Shown in pieces: positions 1 to 7,360 of a stretch of 18,391 nucleotides of DNA (its first letter is position 1; every line of letters starts with the position of its first letter). This DNA is from Methanobacteriota archaeon (GTDB lineage: Archaea > Thermoplasmatota > Poseidoniia > Poseidoniales > Thalassarchaeaceae). A program made the position numbers and the translations under genes. The DNA is taken from the NCBI GenBank assembly GCA_002725475.1, contig PBPH01000009.1, positions 1 to 18,391 of the forward strand, in the 5' to 3' direction. The notes beneath the pieces are model-generated. The model saw nothing but the letters and a program-made list of their open reading frames with translations. It was not told where the DNA came from and searched no databases.

Positions 1-1189
1 CCTCTAGTGTCAGGGCCCTACCATTTGCTGCAAGTGGAAATTTTCCTACAATGACTTTTTCTCCTTCAGATTCAGCTTCTAATTGAGTCATACCTACTGT
101 GATAATTTCAGGCTCAGTAAATACAATTGCAGGAATTGCTACAGGTTCAAAATCACGTTTTTGTCCTGAAATAATTTCGGCTACCATTTCACCCTGAGCG
201 CTTGCCTTGTGGGCGAGCATTGGCTCTCCAACAAGGTCCCCAATTGCATAAACGCCTCTCATATTTGTGCGGCATTTTGAATCAACTGCAACAAATCTGC
301 CCTCATCATCAAATTTAATTCCCATTTCTTCAATTCCCCAACCTTTGACATTGGGTTTTCTTCCAACTGTGACAAGTACTTTATCGAATATTTCGGATTT
401 ATCTTCCCCATCTACATTTGTCCAAGACAATTCAACCCCCTCTTCAATAATTTCTACACCCTTTGCAAGGCAATTTGTTAGGACCTTTACTGAATTCTTC
501 TTTAACCATCTTTCAAGCGGCCTTCTAAGTTCATCATCAAAAATAGATGCTATGTTTTCGAGTCCTTCAATTACAGTGATTTCCACACCCAGTTTTCGCA
601 GAGCACATCCGAGTTCAAGCCCTATATATCCGCCCCCAATTACTGCAATTTTATCTGGTAATTCATCTAAATCAAGAGCCCCTGTAGATGAAATTACATA
701 TTTTTCATCAAATGGCATAAATGGTAATTCAATTGGTTTAGAGCCAGTAGCTAGAATTACATTTTCAGTTGTAATATGTGCTACTTTATTTCCATTAGAA
801 TCGGTAACATTACAAGTTTTGCCATCCAGAAAATTTGCCCATCCTTTCACTAATCTAGCTCCATTTCCTTTTAGTAGGGCCTCAACTCCTTTGTTCAGTT
901 TTTGAACAATGTTATTCTTCCAATCAACCAAATCAGACATATTTATAGAAACATCGCCATCAATTTTCAAACCCATATGGCCTTCATGATGTGATTTAAG
1001 AGCCTCAAATTTCTCTGCGGCATGAATAATAGCTTTTGAGGGGATACACCCTCTTATCAAGCAAGTACCTCCAGCTTTGTCTCCTTCAACAATTACTGTA
1101 TCTAGTCCAAGTTGGGCGGCACGTATTGCTGCAACATAACCGCCGGGGCCCGCACCAACAACCAATACTTGGCAAGAAATTTGTTCCAT
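1..1189 (-). CDS. lpdA: Dihydrolipoyl dehydrogenase (E3 of 2-oxoacid dehydrogenase complex), 3' end cut off
   Basis: FAD-dependent E3 subunit that reoxidises the dihydrolipoyl arm of E2 and passes electrons to NAD+. I see 396 codons. The N-terminal FAD-binding motif GAGPGG is at residues 12-17. The redox-active disulfide is CLIRGC (C43 and C48), inside the family signature GGTCLxRGCIPSK. A second dinucleotide motif (IGGGYIG) for NAD and the second FAD motif (YAIGDL) follow. The C-terminal dimerisation domain with the catalytic His-Glu pair lies beyond base 1; family members are about 460-480 residues, so some 70 are missing. The ATG is preceded by a good GAGGTGA ribosome binding site that overlaps the E2 stop, 10 bases upstream, so this is the last visible gene of the dehydrogenase operon. 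Family assignment is very secure. Whether this E3 also serves other complexes cannot be told. Confidence 0.96.
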   Translation of the reverse strand, partial: MEQISCQVLVVGAGPGGYVAAIRAAQLGLDTVIVEGDKAGGTCLIRGCIPSKAIIHAAEKFEALKSHHEGHMGLKIDGDVSINMSDLVDWKNNIVQKLNKGVEALLKGNGARLVKGWANFLDGKTCNVTDSNGNKVAHITTENVILATGSKPIELPFMPFDEKYVISSTGALDLDELPDKIAVIGGGYIGLELGCALRKLGVEITVIEGLENIASIFDDELRRPLERWLKKNSVKVLTNCLAKGVEIIEEGVELSWTNVDGEDKSEIFDKVLVTVGRKPNVKGWGIEEMGIKFDDEGRFVAVDSKCRTNMRGVYAIGDLVGEPMLAHKASAQGEMVAEIISGQKRDFEPVAIPAIVFTEPEIITVGMTQLEAESEGEKVIVGKFPLAANGRALTLE

Positions 1190-1199
1190 ACAATTCACC

Positions 1200-2495
1200 T
1201 CAAAGTATCTGTGTTGGGTGTTCAAGAAGATATTTCAAACCTTGAACTAAAGCAGCCCCGTCAGCCCCATCTACTACTCGATGGTCCCAAGATGAAGAAA
1301 GATTCATCATTCTTCTGATTGTTATTTTTCCGTCCACAACAACAGGTCTTTCTATTGCTTTATGAACTCCAAGAATTCCAACTTCTGGGGTGTTAATTAT
1401 TGGAGTTGCACCTATTCCACCATCCCTACCAAGGGAGGTGATTGTAAATGTAGAGCCTGTTAGGTCTGAAAGTGTTGCAGTTCCATCTCTAGCCGAGCCC
1501 GCAACTCTTCTCAATTCTTCACCTAGTTCCCAAATGTTTCTTGCCTCACAATTTTTTACAACTGGAACATATAGGCCACGATCTGTCGTAGTTGCTATTC
1601 CAATATTTACTGCGTTGTGTAACACAAGTACTTCCTTATTATCATCATAATGGCCATTACATCCTTGATGCCCTTCTCTGAATAGTTTAACCAATGCTTG
1701 CATAATGAAGGGTAAGTAAGTGAGTTTTTGCTGCCCCTCGGTTCTATTCGCATTTAGCCACTGACGAAGAGCTTCTAAATCAGTTACATCAACTTCTTCA
1801 AAGTATGAGAAATGAGGAATTTTTGTATATGACTCGGTCATTTGTTCTGCTATTTTTCGCCGAAGCCCTACAATTGGAATTTCTGTAGTCCCTTCCGCTG
1901 GCTCTCCTGGTTGTGTGAATTGAATTCCACCTCCCGAAACTCCTGCTTCTTGGTGGTTATCTAAATCAGAATGACTAACTCTACCACCGGGGCCACTGCC
2001 AGAAACCAAACTCAACTCTATTCCTTCTTCTTTCGCCCTCTTTCTAACTGCGGGTGATGCCAAGACTCTTCCACTCAAACCCCCACCTTTAGGTGAATCA
2101 ACAGATTTTGAATCAACGATTGCTTCTTTATTTTCTGGAACGTTACTTTGAGTTGTTTTCAAATCTTGATTTGATTCATCAGATTGAACAGCTATGGGTT
2201 CTGGTGAAGGACTTTCCTCTGTTTTTTCAGAACTTTTTGGAGCATTTCCATCACCACTTACTTCAAACTCAATACAAACAGAACCTACTGCAATTATTTC
2301 TCCAGCCTTTCCTACTGTTGAGAGAACCTTTCCAGAAACAGGACTTGGGATAGTAACCGTTGCTTTATCGGTCATTACATCGATTAGGGCATCATCTTCG
2401 GAAACTTCTGAGCCTACTTCAACATGCCATTGGACGACTTCCCCTTCAACAACTCCTTCCCCAATATCGGGTAATCTGAATGCATAAACTCCCAT
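1200..2495 (-). CDS. bkdB: Dihydrolipoyl acyltransferase (E2) of branched-chain 2-oxoacid dehydrogenase
   Basis: Core subunit that accepts the acyl group from E1 on a lipoyl arm and transfers it to CoA. The 431 residues show the full E2 layout. A lipoyl domain spans about residues 1-78, with the lipoylated lysine K44 in the motif MTDKATV. A Ser/Pro/Glu-rich flexible linker covers about 80-140. The peripheral subunit-binding domain, about 144-179, starts LASPAVRKRAKEEG. The catalytic domain runs from about 200 to the end, with active-site motif DHRVVDGA (H405, D409). There is only one lipoyl domain, as in branched-chain E2s and many bacterial complexes. The ATG is 2 bases after the E1-beta stop and has a near-perfect AGGAGG site 7 bases upstream, inside the end of E1-beta. 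Substrate class is inferred from the neighbouring E1 genes. Confidence 0.95.
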   Translation of the reverse strand: MGVYAFRLPDIGEGVVEGEVVQWHVEVGSEVSEDDALIDVMTDKATVTIPSPVSGKVLSTVGKAGEIIAVGSVCIEFEVSGDGNAPKSSEKTEESPSPEPIAVQSDESNQDLKTTQSNVPENKEAIVDSKSVDSPKGGGLSGRVLASPAVRKRAKEEGIELSLVSGSGPGGRVSHSDLDNHQEAGVSGGGIQFTQPGEPAEGTTEIPIVGLRRKIAEQMTESYTKIPHFSYFEEVDVTDLEALRQWLNANRTEGQQKLTYLPFIMQALVKLFREGHQGCNGHYDDNKEVLVLHNAVNIGIATTTDRGLYVPVVKNCEARNIWELGEELRRVAGSARDGTATLSDLTGSTFTITSLGRDGGIGATPIINTPEVGILGVHKAIERPVVVDGKITIRRMMNLSSSWDHRVVDGADGAALVQGLKYLLEHPTQIL

Positions 2496-2497
2496 AA

Positions 2498-3511
2498 TTA
2501 ATCCTCCTGTGTTCTTTTAATTGCTTCAGAGATTCTATCGGGGCTTGGTAAATAATCCCATTCAGTACTGTGTGGGAAAGGCGTATCCCAACCAGTTACT
2601 CTCTCGATTGGATTTTCTAGGTGATAGAAACATCTCTCTTGGATACTAGCAGACATTTCAGCACCGAAGCCACTAGTTTTTGGGGCTTCATGAACTATCA
2701 CACATCGCCCAGTTTTTTTGACTGAATTTACTACTGCTTCACGATCCCAAGGTACCAAAGATTGCAGGTCTATTAAATCACATGAGATTCCAGAATCTCT
2801 AATTCCTTGCTCTGCCACATGAACCATTGCACCCCAAGCAATCACTGTACATTCATCACCTTCCATTACTAAATTTGCTTGCCCTATTGGGACAGTGTAA
2901 TGTTCTTCTGGAACATCGGAGTACTGGTGCCCTTTCCAAGTCGGAACGTTATGTGGATCTCCATAGAAAGGCCCTCGATAGCATCTTTTAGGCTCAAAGA
3001 AAACTACCGGATCATTGCACTCAATTGCGCTAATTAGGAGACCCTTTGCATTGTATGGGTTAGAACAGTATAACACTTTAATTCCTGGTGTGTGTGTGAA
3101 TTGTGATTCAGGTGACTGTGAGTGATGATGGCCGCCCTTTATTCCTCCGCCAGCCGGAGTTCTAATAGTCACAGGAGTACTAAATTCCCCTCCACTTCGG
3201 TGTCGAAGTTTGGCCATCTCGTTTACAATTTGGTCATATGCTGGGAATATATAATCTGCAAATTGAATTTCCATTACAGGGCGTAGTCCGTTTAGACCCA
3301 TGCCAAAAGCGATTGCCGCAATCCCTCCTTCAGAGAGGGGAGAATCAAATACACGCTTTTTGCCATATTTTTCTTGCAAACCATCTGTAACTCGGAAAAC
3401 TCCACCAAAGTAGCCTACATCTTCTCCAAAAATTAGAACATTATCATCAGATTCCAACATGTTGTCAAGGGCACTATTTAATGATTGTATCATGTTCATT
3501 TCAACCATCAT
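2498..3511 (-). CDS. bkdA2: Branched-chain 2-oxoacid dehydrogenase E1 component, beta subunit
   Basis: Beta half of the thiamine-diphosphate-dependent E1 decarboxylase, pairing with the E1-alpha gene just upstream. The 337 residues include the cofactor-region motif GEDVG (29-33), the stretch GVFRVTDGLQ, the FADYIFPAYDQIVNE block around 84-98, and a His-rich HHHSQSPE motif (128-135). These resemble branched-chain (BCKDH/BkdA2) beta subunits more than pyruvate or acetoin types, from remembered family consensus rather than a search. An open frame extends 15 codons further to base 3556, but that overlaps E1-alpha by 40 bases. I chose the ATG at 3511 because it sits 5 bases after the E1-alpha stop, with an AGGTG site just before it. 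The next ATG (3508) has slightly better spacing and cannot be excluded. Confidence 0.95.
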   Translation of the reverse strand: MMVEMNMIQSLNSALDNMLESDDNVLIFGEDVGYFGGVFRVTDGLQEKYGKKRVFDSPLSEGGIAAIAFGMGLNGLRPVMEIQFADYIFPAYDQIVNEMAKLRHRSGGEFSTPVTIRTPAGGGIKGGHHHSQSPESQFTHTPGIKVLYCSNPYNAKGLLISAIECNDPVVFFEPKRCYRGPFYGDPHNVPTWKGHQYSDVPEEHYTVPIGQANLVMEGDECTVIAWGAMVHVAEQGIRDSGISCDLIDLQSLVPWDREAVVNSVKKTGRCVIVHEAPKTSGFGAEMSASIQERCFYHLENPIERVTGWDTPFPHSTEWDYLPSPDRISEAIKRTQED

Positions 3512-3516
3512 AACAC

Positions 3517-4758
3517 CTACTTTCCTAACTCCTCTCTTTGCTCTTGAATATGCCATGGTATTTCTTCGTAAACTTCAGTAAATATTGTGCTAGCAGGCGG
3601 CCACGGGCCATTTGCTAGATCGCCGTGTGTAACTGCTTCTTTGTATGCTGCAACTACTTCCTCGTCGAGTTTTTGTTCTAGATCTAAATGCTGCTCTTCA
3701 CTCCATTCACCAATCGAAATTAAATGTGTTTTAAGCCTTTCAATGGGGTCACCACCAGGCCAATATTCATGGTCATCTGCCGGACGATATCTGCTAGGGT
3801 CATCACTACTACTGTGTGCCCCCGTTCTATAAGTTAGAATTTCAATATGAGTGGCTCCCATTCCTGAGGCTGCTCTTTCCCTGGCCCATTTTGTTATTGA
3901 ATATAAAGCTAGGAAATCATTACCATCTACTCTGAATGATGGTATTCCGTATGGGATACCACGTGCCGCAAAATTTTCAATGCCAGACGCGAAATTTCTG
4001 TGAGTTGATATCGCCCACTGATTATTCACAACACATAGGATTACGGGGGGTTTGAAAACACTAGCAAAATTGACAGCATAGTGATAATCTCCCTCAGCAC
4101 TTGCTCCATCTCCAATCCAAGTAATTGTGACTTGGTCATCTCCTTTGTAGGCACTTGCCATTGCCACTCCTACTGCTTGTGGGAATTGTGTCCCTACTGG
4201 GCTAGAAACGGATATATAATGCCCATCCCGATATGTATAATGTACTGGCATCTGCCGCCCTTTCACATTATCTTCTACATTTCCAATGCAGTGGTTAATC
4301 ATGCTGACCATGCTCCTGCCTCGAACAAATTGACATCCTGGTTGCCTATATGTTGGGAAAAGCCAATCTTGTTCCTCTAGAGCCATTGTTTGTGCGATTG
4401 CAATAGCTTCCTCACCTAAAGATCTCATGTAAAATGAAAGTTTCCCAGTCCTCTGCATTTTCATCATCCTGTCATCGAAGATTCTCAATCTACACATATG
4501 TTCTAGTCCGAGGCGTAGATCTTCTGCACTAAGTTTTGGATCCCATTCACCACTAGCCACACCTTCATCATCTAGGACACGCACCAAACCAGAAGCGTGT
4601 TCAATTGTATCTTCAAAAGTACAGGTGTTTGGATTTGGTTTTTTCAAGTCTTCTGGATGATAATCCCAAGGTTCAAAATTAGATCTTTCTCCTGGCCTAC
4701 AAGGTGCTTCGGGGACGGTGAACCCATCCGTTCTTTCGTCCTGCTGCCCCTCTGACAT
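3517..4758 (-). CDS. bkdA1: Branched-chain 2-oxoacid dehydrogenase E1 component, alpha subunit
   Basis: Alpha half of E1, which binds thiamine diphosphate and decarboxylates branched-chain 2-oxoacids. In the 413 residues the thiamine motif GDG (216-218) is followed 26 residues later by NN (245-246), the expected spacing. Diagnostic of the branched-chain type are GKLSFYM, KGRQMPVHY (166-174), ARGIPYGI, RVDGND, and the loop TYRTGAHSSSDDPSRY (309-324), the counterpart of the phosphorylation loop in animal BCKDH. An ATG 16 codons upstream (4806) keeps the frame. I chose 4758 because a strong AGAGGAGA site lies 5 bases before it, and the longer start falls in palindromic leader DNA. This is the first gene of the operon; lipA lies 110 bases further upstream on the same strand. 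Confidence 0.95.
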   Translation of the reverse strand: MSEGQQDERTDGFTVPEAPCRPGERSNFEPWDYHPEDLKKPNPNTCTFEDTIEHASGLVRVLDDEGVASGEWDPKLSAEDLRLGLEHMCRLRIFDDRMMKMQRTGKLSFYMRSLGEEAIAIAQTMALEEQDWLFPTYRQPGCQFVRGRSMVSMINHCIGNVEDNVKGRQMPVHYTYRDGHYISVSSPVGTQFPQAVGVAMASAYKGDDQVTITWIGDGASAEGDYHYAVNFASVFKPPVILCVVNNQWAISTHRNFASGIENFAARGIPYGIPSFRVDGNDFLALYSITKWARERAASGMGATHIEILTYRTGAHSSSDDPSRYRPADDHEYWPGGDPIERLKTHLISIGEWSEEQHLDLEQKLDEEVVAAYKEAVTHGDLANGPWPPASTIFTEVYEEIPWHIQEQREELGK

Positions 4759-4783
4759 GTATTCTCCTCTTGGTGCTACGACT

Positions 4784-4817
4784 ATGATGATTTTCATCAT
4801 GCCCATCTTTAGATGGG
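4784..4817 (-). promoter_or_regulatory. Two abutting palindromes in the leader of the dehydrogenase operon (operator candidate)
   Basis: On the plus strand, ATGATGA-TTT-TCATCAT (4784-4800) is a perfect 7-bp inverted repeat. One base later CCCATC-TTTA-GATGGG (4802-4817) is a perfect 6-bp one. Both lie between a TATA-like stretch (about 4828-4840) and the E1-alpha start at 4758, around the position where transcription should begin. They could bind a regulator as DNA or fold as two short RNA hairpins. The inverted repeats are seen directly; the operator role is inferred. Confidence 0.5.
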
Positions 4818-4825
4818 ATATGTAA

Positions 4826-4842
4826 AATTTAATTATTTTAGA
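4826..4842 (-). promoter_or_regulatory. TATA-like promoter of the dehydrogenase operon
   Basis: On the minus strand this A/T-only stretch (TAAAATAATTAAATTTTA) is the best archaeal TATA-box candidate in the lipA-E1-alpha gap. A start site about 25 bases downstream would be near 4808, inside the palindrome pair. It implies that E1-alpha to lpd can be transcribed separately from lipA. No clear BRE purine block was identified. Confidence 0.4.
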
Positions 4843-4868
4843 TTATGATGTTAGAAATAACCATCTTT

Positions 4869-5846
4869 CTATTGACTTGCTTCTGTTAATAGCATACCAG
4901 CACGATAAGAAGAACGAACCAATGGCCCACTTGCAACTGCTTTGAAGCCAATTTTTCTAGCAACTTTATCCCAAATAGAGAATTGTTGTGGATTTGGAAA
5001 TCGATCAATAGGCAAATGTTTCCAACTGGGTTGAAGGTACTGACCTATTGTAATGATATCAACATCTGCCTTTCGAAGCAAATTCATTGCTTCTTCAACT
5101 TCTTCATCGGTCTCTCCAACACCAACCATCAAACTACTTTTTGTTAAGATGTCTGGTCTAATTTTCTTTGCTTGTTTAAGAATTGACAATGATTGACTGA
5201 ATGAAGCCCGAGAGTCGCGAACGATTTTATCTAATCTGGGGACGCATTCTACATTGTGCGAGAATACAGATAATGGGCTATCTTGCAACAAGTGAGTAAG
5301 TGCTGACATATTGCCATCTAAATCCGAACAAAGAAATTCTATTGTCACTTCTGGAGCTCTTTTCTTGACTTCTTCAATGCATTTTTTGTAGTGTTCAGCA
5401 CCCCCGTCCTCCAAGTCATCTCTGTTTACTACAGTAATTACAGCATGAGAGATCCCCATTTTAATAACTGCTTCAGCCAACTTCATAGGTTCTTCATCAT
5501 CTAGGGGTGGAGGGGTTTTAATTGTGCCAACAGCACAGAACCTACAAGAGCGAGTACACTCTTGCCCAGCAATCATGAATGTAGCTGTTCCCCTCCCCCA
5601 ACAATCATGAACATTAGGGCACCTAGCCTCTTCGCATACTGTGTTAAGATTATTTTCTTTGACACGAGATTTGGTTTCATTGAAAATTATTTGCTCATCT
5701 CCAACTGGTAAAGTGGTTCGGAACCATTCTGGCAGTCTCTTTCTTTGTGATTTTCTGCGCATCTCCACAGTCATTCTAGCAGCGCCGCCGCAGCCCCCTG
5801 TTATTGAATCAGAGGATTCTGATAGGGGTAGGTTACGGTCAGCCAA
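4869..5846 (-). CDS. lipA: Lipoyl synthase (radical SAM)
   Basis: Inserts two sulfur atoms into the octanoyl chain on lipoyl-domain lysines such as K44 of the E2 here, producing the lipoyl cofactor. The 325 residues carry both iron-sulfur cluster motifs of the family. The auxiliary cluster is C71-x4-C76-x5-C82 (CEEARCPNVHDC). The radical SAM cluster is C97-x3-C101-x2-C104 (CTRSCRFC). The C-terminal RSSYRAG motif supplies the conserved serine (S312) that ligates the auxiliary cluster. Start choice: the TTG at 5846 has a GGAG site 6 bases before it. It gives a non-conserved, Gly/Cys-containing N-terminus of about 24 residues before the ATG at 5774, which has no obvious ribosome binding site, so I keep the TTG. 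No octanoyltransferase (LipB/LipM) or lipoate ligase is in the window, so the octanoyl donor is unknown. Confidence 0.96.
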   Translation of the reverse strand: MADRNLPLSESSDSITGGCGGAARMTVEMRRKSQRKRLPEWFRTTLPVGDEQIIFNETKSRVKENNLNTVCEEARCPNVHDCWGRGTATFMIAGQECTRSCRFCAVGTIKTPPPLDDEEPMKLAEAVIKMGISHAVITVVNRDDLEDGGAEHYKKCIEEVKKRAPEVTIEFLCSDLDGNMSALTHLLQDSPLSVFSHNVECVPRLDKIVRDSRASFSQSLSILKQAKKIRPDILTKSSLMVGVGETDEEVEEAMNLLRKADVDIITIGQYLQPSWKHLPIDRFPNPQQFSIWDKVARKIGFKAVASGPLVRSSYRAGMLLTEASQ

Positions 5847-5966
5847 CTTAATCTCCGAGACTAGCGAAGGGGTGCTTTAAGTTAAGGCTTTGATAACAAA
5901 TGGCAGGAACTCAACGCGACAGACTCAATAGAACATATTAGTTCGGATATCATGAAGGTGGTAGGA
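5847..5966. promoter_or_regulatory. Divergent promoter region between lipA and the pterin reductase gene
   Basis: About 120 bases separate two diverging genes. For lipA the best TATA-like candidates (minus strand) are TTGTTATCAAAG near 5889-5900 and CTTAAAG near 5873-5880. For the plus-strand gene, ACATATTAG near 5932-5940 lies about 27 bases before the ATG at 5967, which would give a nearly leaderless message. TTTAAGTT near 5875 is an alternative. No strong inverted repeat was seen. Confidence 0.35.
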
Positions 5967-6719
5967 ATGGGGGTTGCATTGGTTACAGGGGGTGCGTGCA
6001 GAATAGGTGCTCAAATTTGCCGCTCTCTAGCAAATGCTGGTCACAAAGTAATTATTCACTACAATTCATCAAAATCAGAAGCCGACTCTCTTGCAAAAGA
6101 ACTTGGTGAATTTACCGAAGTGGCGACTGTTAAAGCAGATTTAGGGGTTCAAGATGAATCAACCAACTTGTTATCAAAATCGATTGAATTTTTTGGCCCC
6201 ATTGACATATTGATTAACAATGCTTGTTACTTTGAATATGACAATATTAAATCATTCAATTTAGACTATTTCAATCGTTCTATAGCAATAAACACCATGG
6301 CCCCAATTATTCTAAGTAGAGACTTTGCAAATCAAGTTCCAGACACAGGTGGGGTTTTGATAAATATCCTCGATCAAAAATTAGTAAATCCAAATCCTGA
6401 TTATTTATCATATACAATTTCAAAAACTGCAATAGCAGGAATTATTGAATCACTTGCAATGGGGCTAGCACCTTCTTCAGTAAGGGTGAATGGAATTGCT
6501 CCAGGATTGACTATGCCATCACCTCATGCTTCAATCAAATCATTTGAAGAAGTTCATGATAATACCCCTTTACGAAGGGGTTCTACTGCAGAGGATATTG
6601 GTGATGCAGTATTATTTTTGGTTTCGGCTAGGGCAGTTACGGGACAACTCATTTTTGTAGATGGTGGGGAGAGATTAATTCCTAGAGATAAAGATATTCT
6701 ATATGATGGGGGTAATTAA
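5967..6719 (+). CDS. Short-chain dehydrogenase of pteridine reductase / FolM type
   Basis: NADPH-dependent SDR enzyme, probably reducing a dihydropterin such as dihydromonapterin or dihydrobiopterin. It has the pteridine-reductase form of the cofactor motif, TGGACRIG, with an Arg where classical SDRs often have Gly-rich residues. It also has NNA in INNACYF, the catalytic Tyr and Lys in YTISK, and a late DGGERL motif. The segment ILDQKLVNPNPDYLSYTISK, the RVNGIAPG and LTMPSPHAS blocks, and TGQLIFVDGG closely match SDR proteins that I associate with FolB in alphaproteobacteria. An in-frame ATG exists 5 codons upstream (5952). I prefer 5967 because an AGGTG site lies 6 bases before it and homologues begin right at the VTGG strand. 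The next gene starts on the base after its stop, so the two are translationally coupled. Exact pterin substrate not determined. Confidence 0.85.
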   Translation: MGVALVTGGACRIGAQICRSLANAGHKVIIHYNSSKSEADSLAKELGEFTEVATVKADLGVQDESTNLLSKSIEFFGPIDILINNACYFEYDNIKSFNLDYFNRSIAINTMAPIILSRDFANQVPDTGGVLINILDQKLVNPNPDYLSYTISKTAIAGIIESLAMGLAPSSVRVNGIAPGLTMPSPHASIKSFEEVHDNTPLRRGSTAEDIGDAVLFLVSARAVTGQLIFVDGGERLIPRDKDILYDGGN

Positions 6720-7133
6720 TTGGATAATGTTGAACTCGAGATGCACCTTATTGATAGGTTGGGATTCGCAATTACTAGTTTGCAATTGAGGAATTATATC
6801 GTTGATTTTGAGATTGGTGTTCTTGAGAAAGAGCAAGGAGTCAAACAAAGAATTAGATTTGATGTAGATATTTTTATTGCTGGAGCATCTAAACCCAGTG
6901 AGGATGAAATTGATCAAGTACTTGATTATGATTTTATTAGGTCTTCAATATCGAATAAAGTAACTAAAGAGAGAATTAACCTCCTAGAGTCATTAGTTGC
7001 TGACTTGTTGGATACATTGCTAATTCCCAATGAAGTAATTGCTTGCAGCGCAACTGCAACGAAACTAGATGTTTATTCTGATGAAAGCCAAATCGGTTGC
7101 AGAATGATTAGAATTAAAGAAGATTATTCATAA
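6720..7133 (+). CDS. folB: Dihydroneopterin aldolase (FolB type)
   Basis: Probably cleaves or epimerises dihydroneopterin-type substrates in the tetrahydrofolate or modified pterin pathway. The 137 residues show the FolB fold pattern: FEIGVLEKEQGVKQRIRFDV (the IGV..E....Q strand turn), VLDYDFIRSSI, the helix INLLESLVADLL with its conserved Glu, and ATKLDVYSDESQIGCRM, where the Lys corresponds to the family's active-site lysine. Archaea usually use the unrelated MptD for this step, so a bacterial-type FolB is notable. The start is a TTG directly after the TAA of the reductase gene, with a GGGGGT stretch 7 bases before it. An ATG at 6741 has no visible ribosome binding site, but the first seven residues are not conserved enough to decide. 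Confidence 0.85.
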   Translation: MDNVELEMHLIDRLGFAITSLQLRNYIVDFEIGVLEKEQGVKQRIRFDVDIFIAGASKPSEDEIDQVLDYDFIRSSISNKVTKERINLLESLVADLLDTLLIPNEVIACSATATKLDVYSDESQIGCRMIRIKEDYS

Positions 7134-7144
7134 TTAATCAATAA

Positions 7145-7228
7145 TGCGGGGGGTGGGATTTGAACCCACGAACCGCTTGGGACCGGAGCTTAAGTCCGGC
7201 GCCGTTGACCAGGCTTGGCAACCCCCGC
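7145..7228 (-). tRNA. tRNA-Leu (anticodon UAA)
   Basis: Folds by eye into a class II tRNA of 84 nt. The acceptor stem GCGGGGG/CCCCCGC is followed by discriminator A, the usual leucine identity base. The anticodon stem CCGGA/TCCGG closes loop CTTAAGC with anticodon TAA (plus-strand 7190-7192). There is a long variable arm, and the T arm is GTGGG-TTCAAAT-CCCAC. There is no intron, and CCA is not encoded (the sequence after the discriminator is TTAT). It lies 11 bases past the end of folB, on the opposite strand. Confidence 0.95.
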
Positions 7229-7261
7229 GGCCTTCCGTGATAGCCATACTGCATGAAGGTG

Positions 7262-7272
7262 GCGTTTAACAA
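7262..7272 (-). promoter_or_regulatory. Possible TATA box of the tRNA-Leu gene
   Basis: On the minus strand TTGTTAAACG lies about 36-42 bases upstream of the tRNA 5' end. This fits a transcription start roughly a dozen bases before the mature tRNA. Support comes from position and base composition only. Confidence 0.25.
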
Positions 7273-7330
7273 AATGGCTTTCTTTTAGTTGATTCATAAT
7301 GATGCAAGTTGAGTACTCGCAACGGAGAAC

Positions 7331-7340
7331 CCTTTAACGG
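7331..7340 (+). promoter_or_regulatory. Possible TATA box for a leaderless GTG-start message
   Basis: CCTTTAACGG is centred about 26 bases before the GTG at 7361, the spacing expected if transcription begins at the start codon itself. This fits the absence of any ribosome binding site there. Weak consensus, so tentative. Confidence 0.3.
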
Positions 7341-7360
7341 ACCGACGACACGGCGTAGCC

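Noticed and set aside
267..905. Plus-strand open frame of 212 codons opposite lpd
   Set aside because: Ser/Thr/Pro-rich low-complexity translation typical of the antisense of a real gene; the minus strand encodes a clear dihydrolipoyl dehydrogenase through the same bases.
3512..3556. 15-codon N-terminal extension of E1-beta
   Set aside because: Overlaps the end of E1-alpha by 40 bases and encodes basic residues with no match to the family; the ATG at 3511 has proper spacing and an AGGTG site.
4759..4806. 16-codon N-terminal extension of E1-alpha
   Set aside because: Encoded by the palindromic leader, while the ATG at 4758 has a strong AGAGGAGA ribosome binding site.
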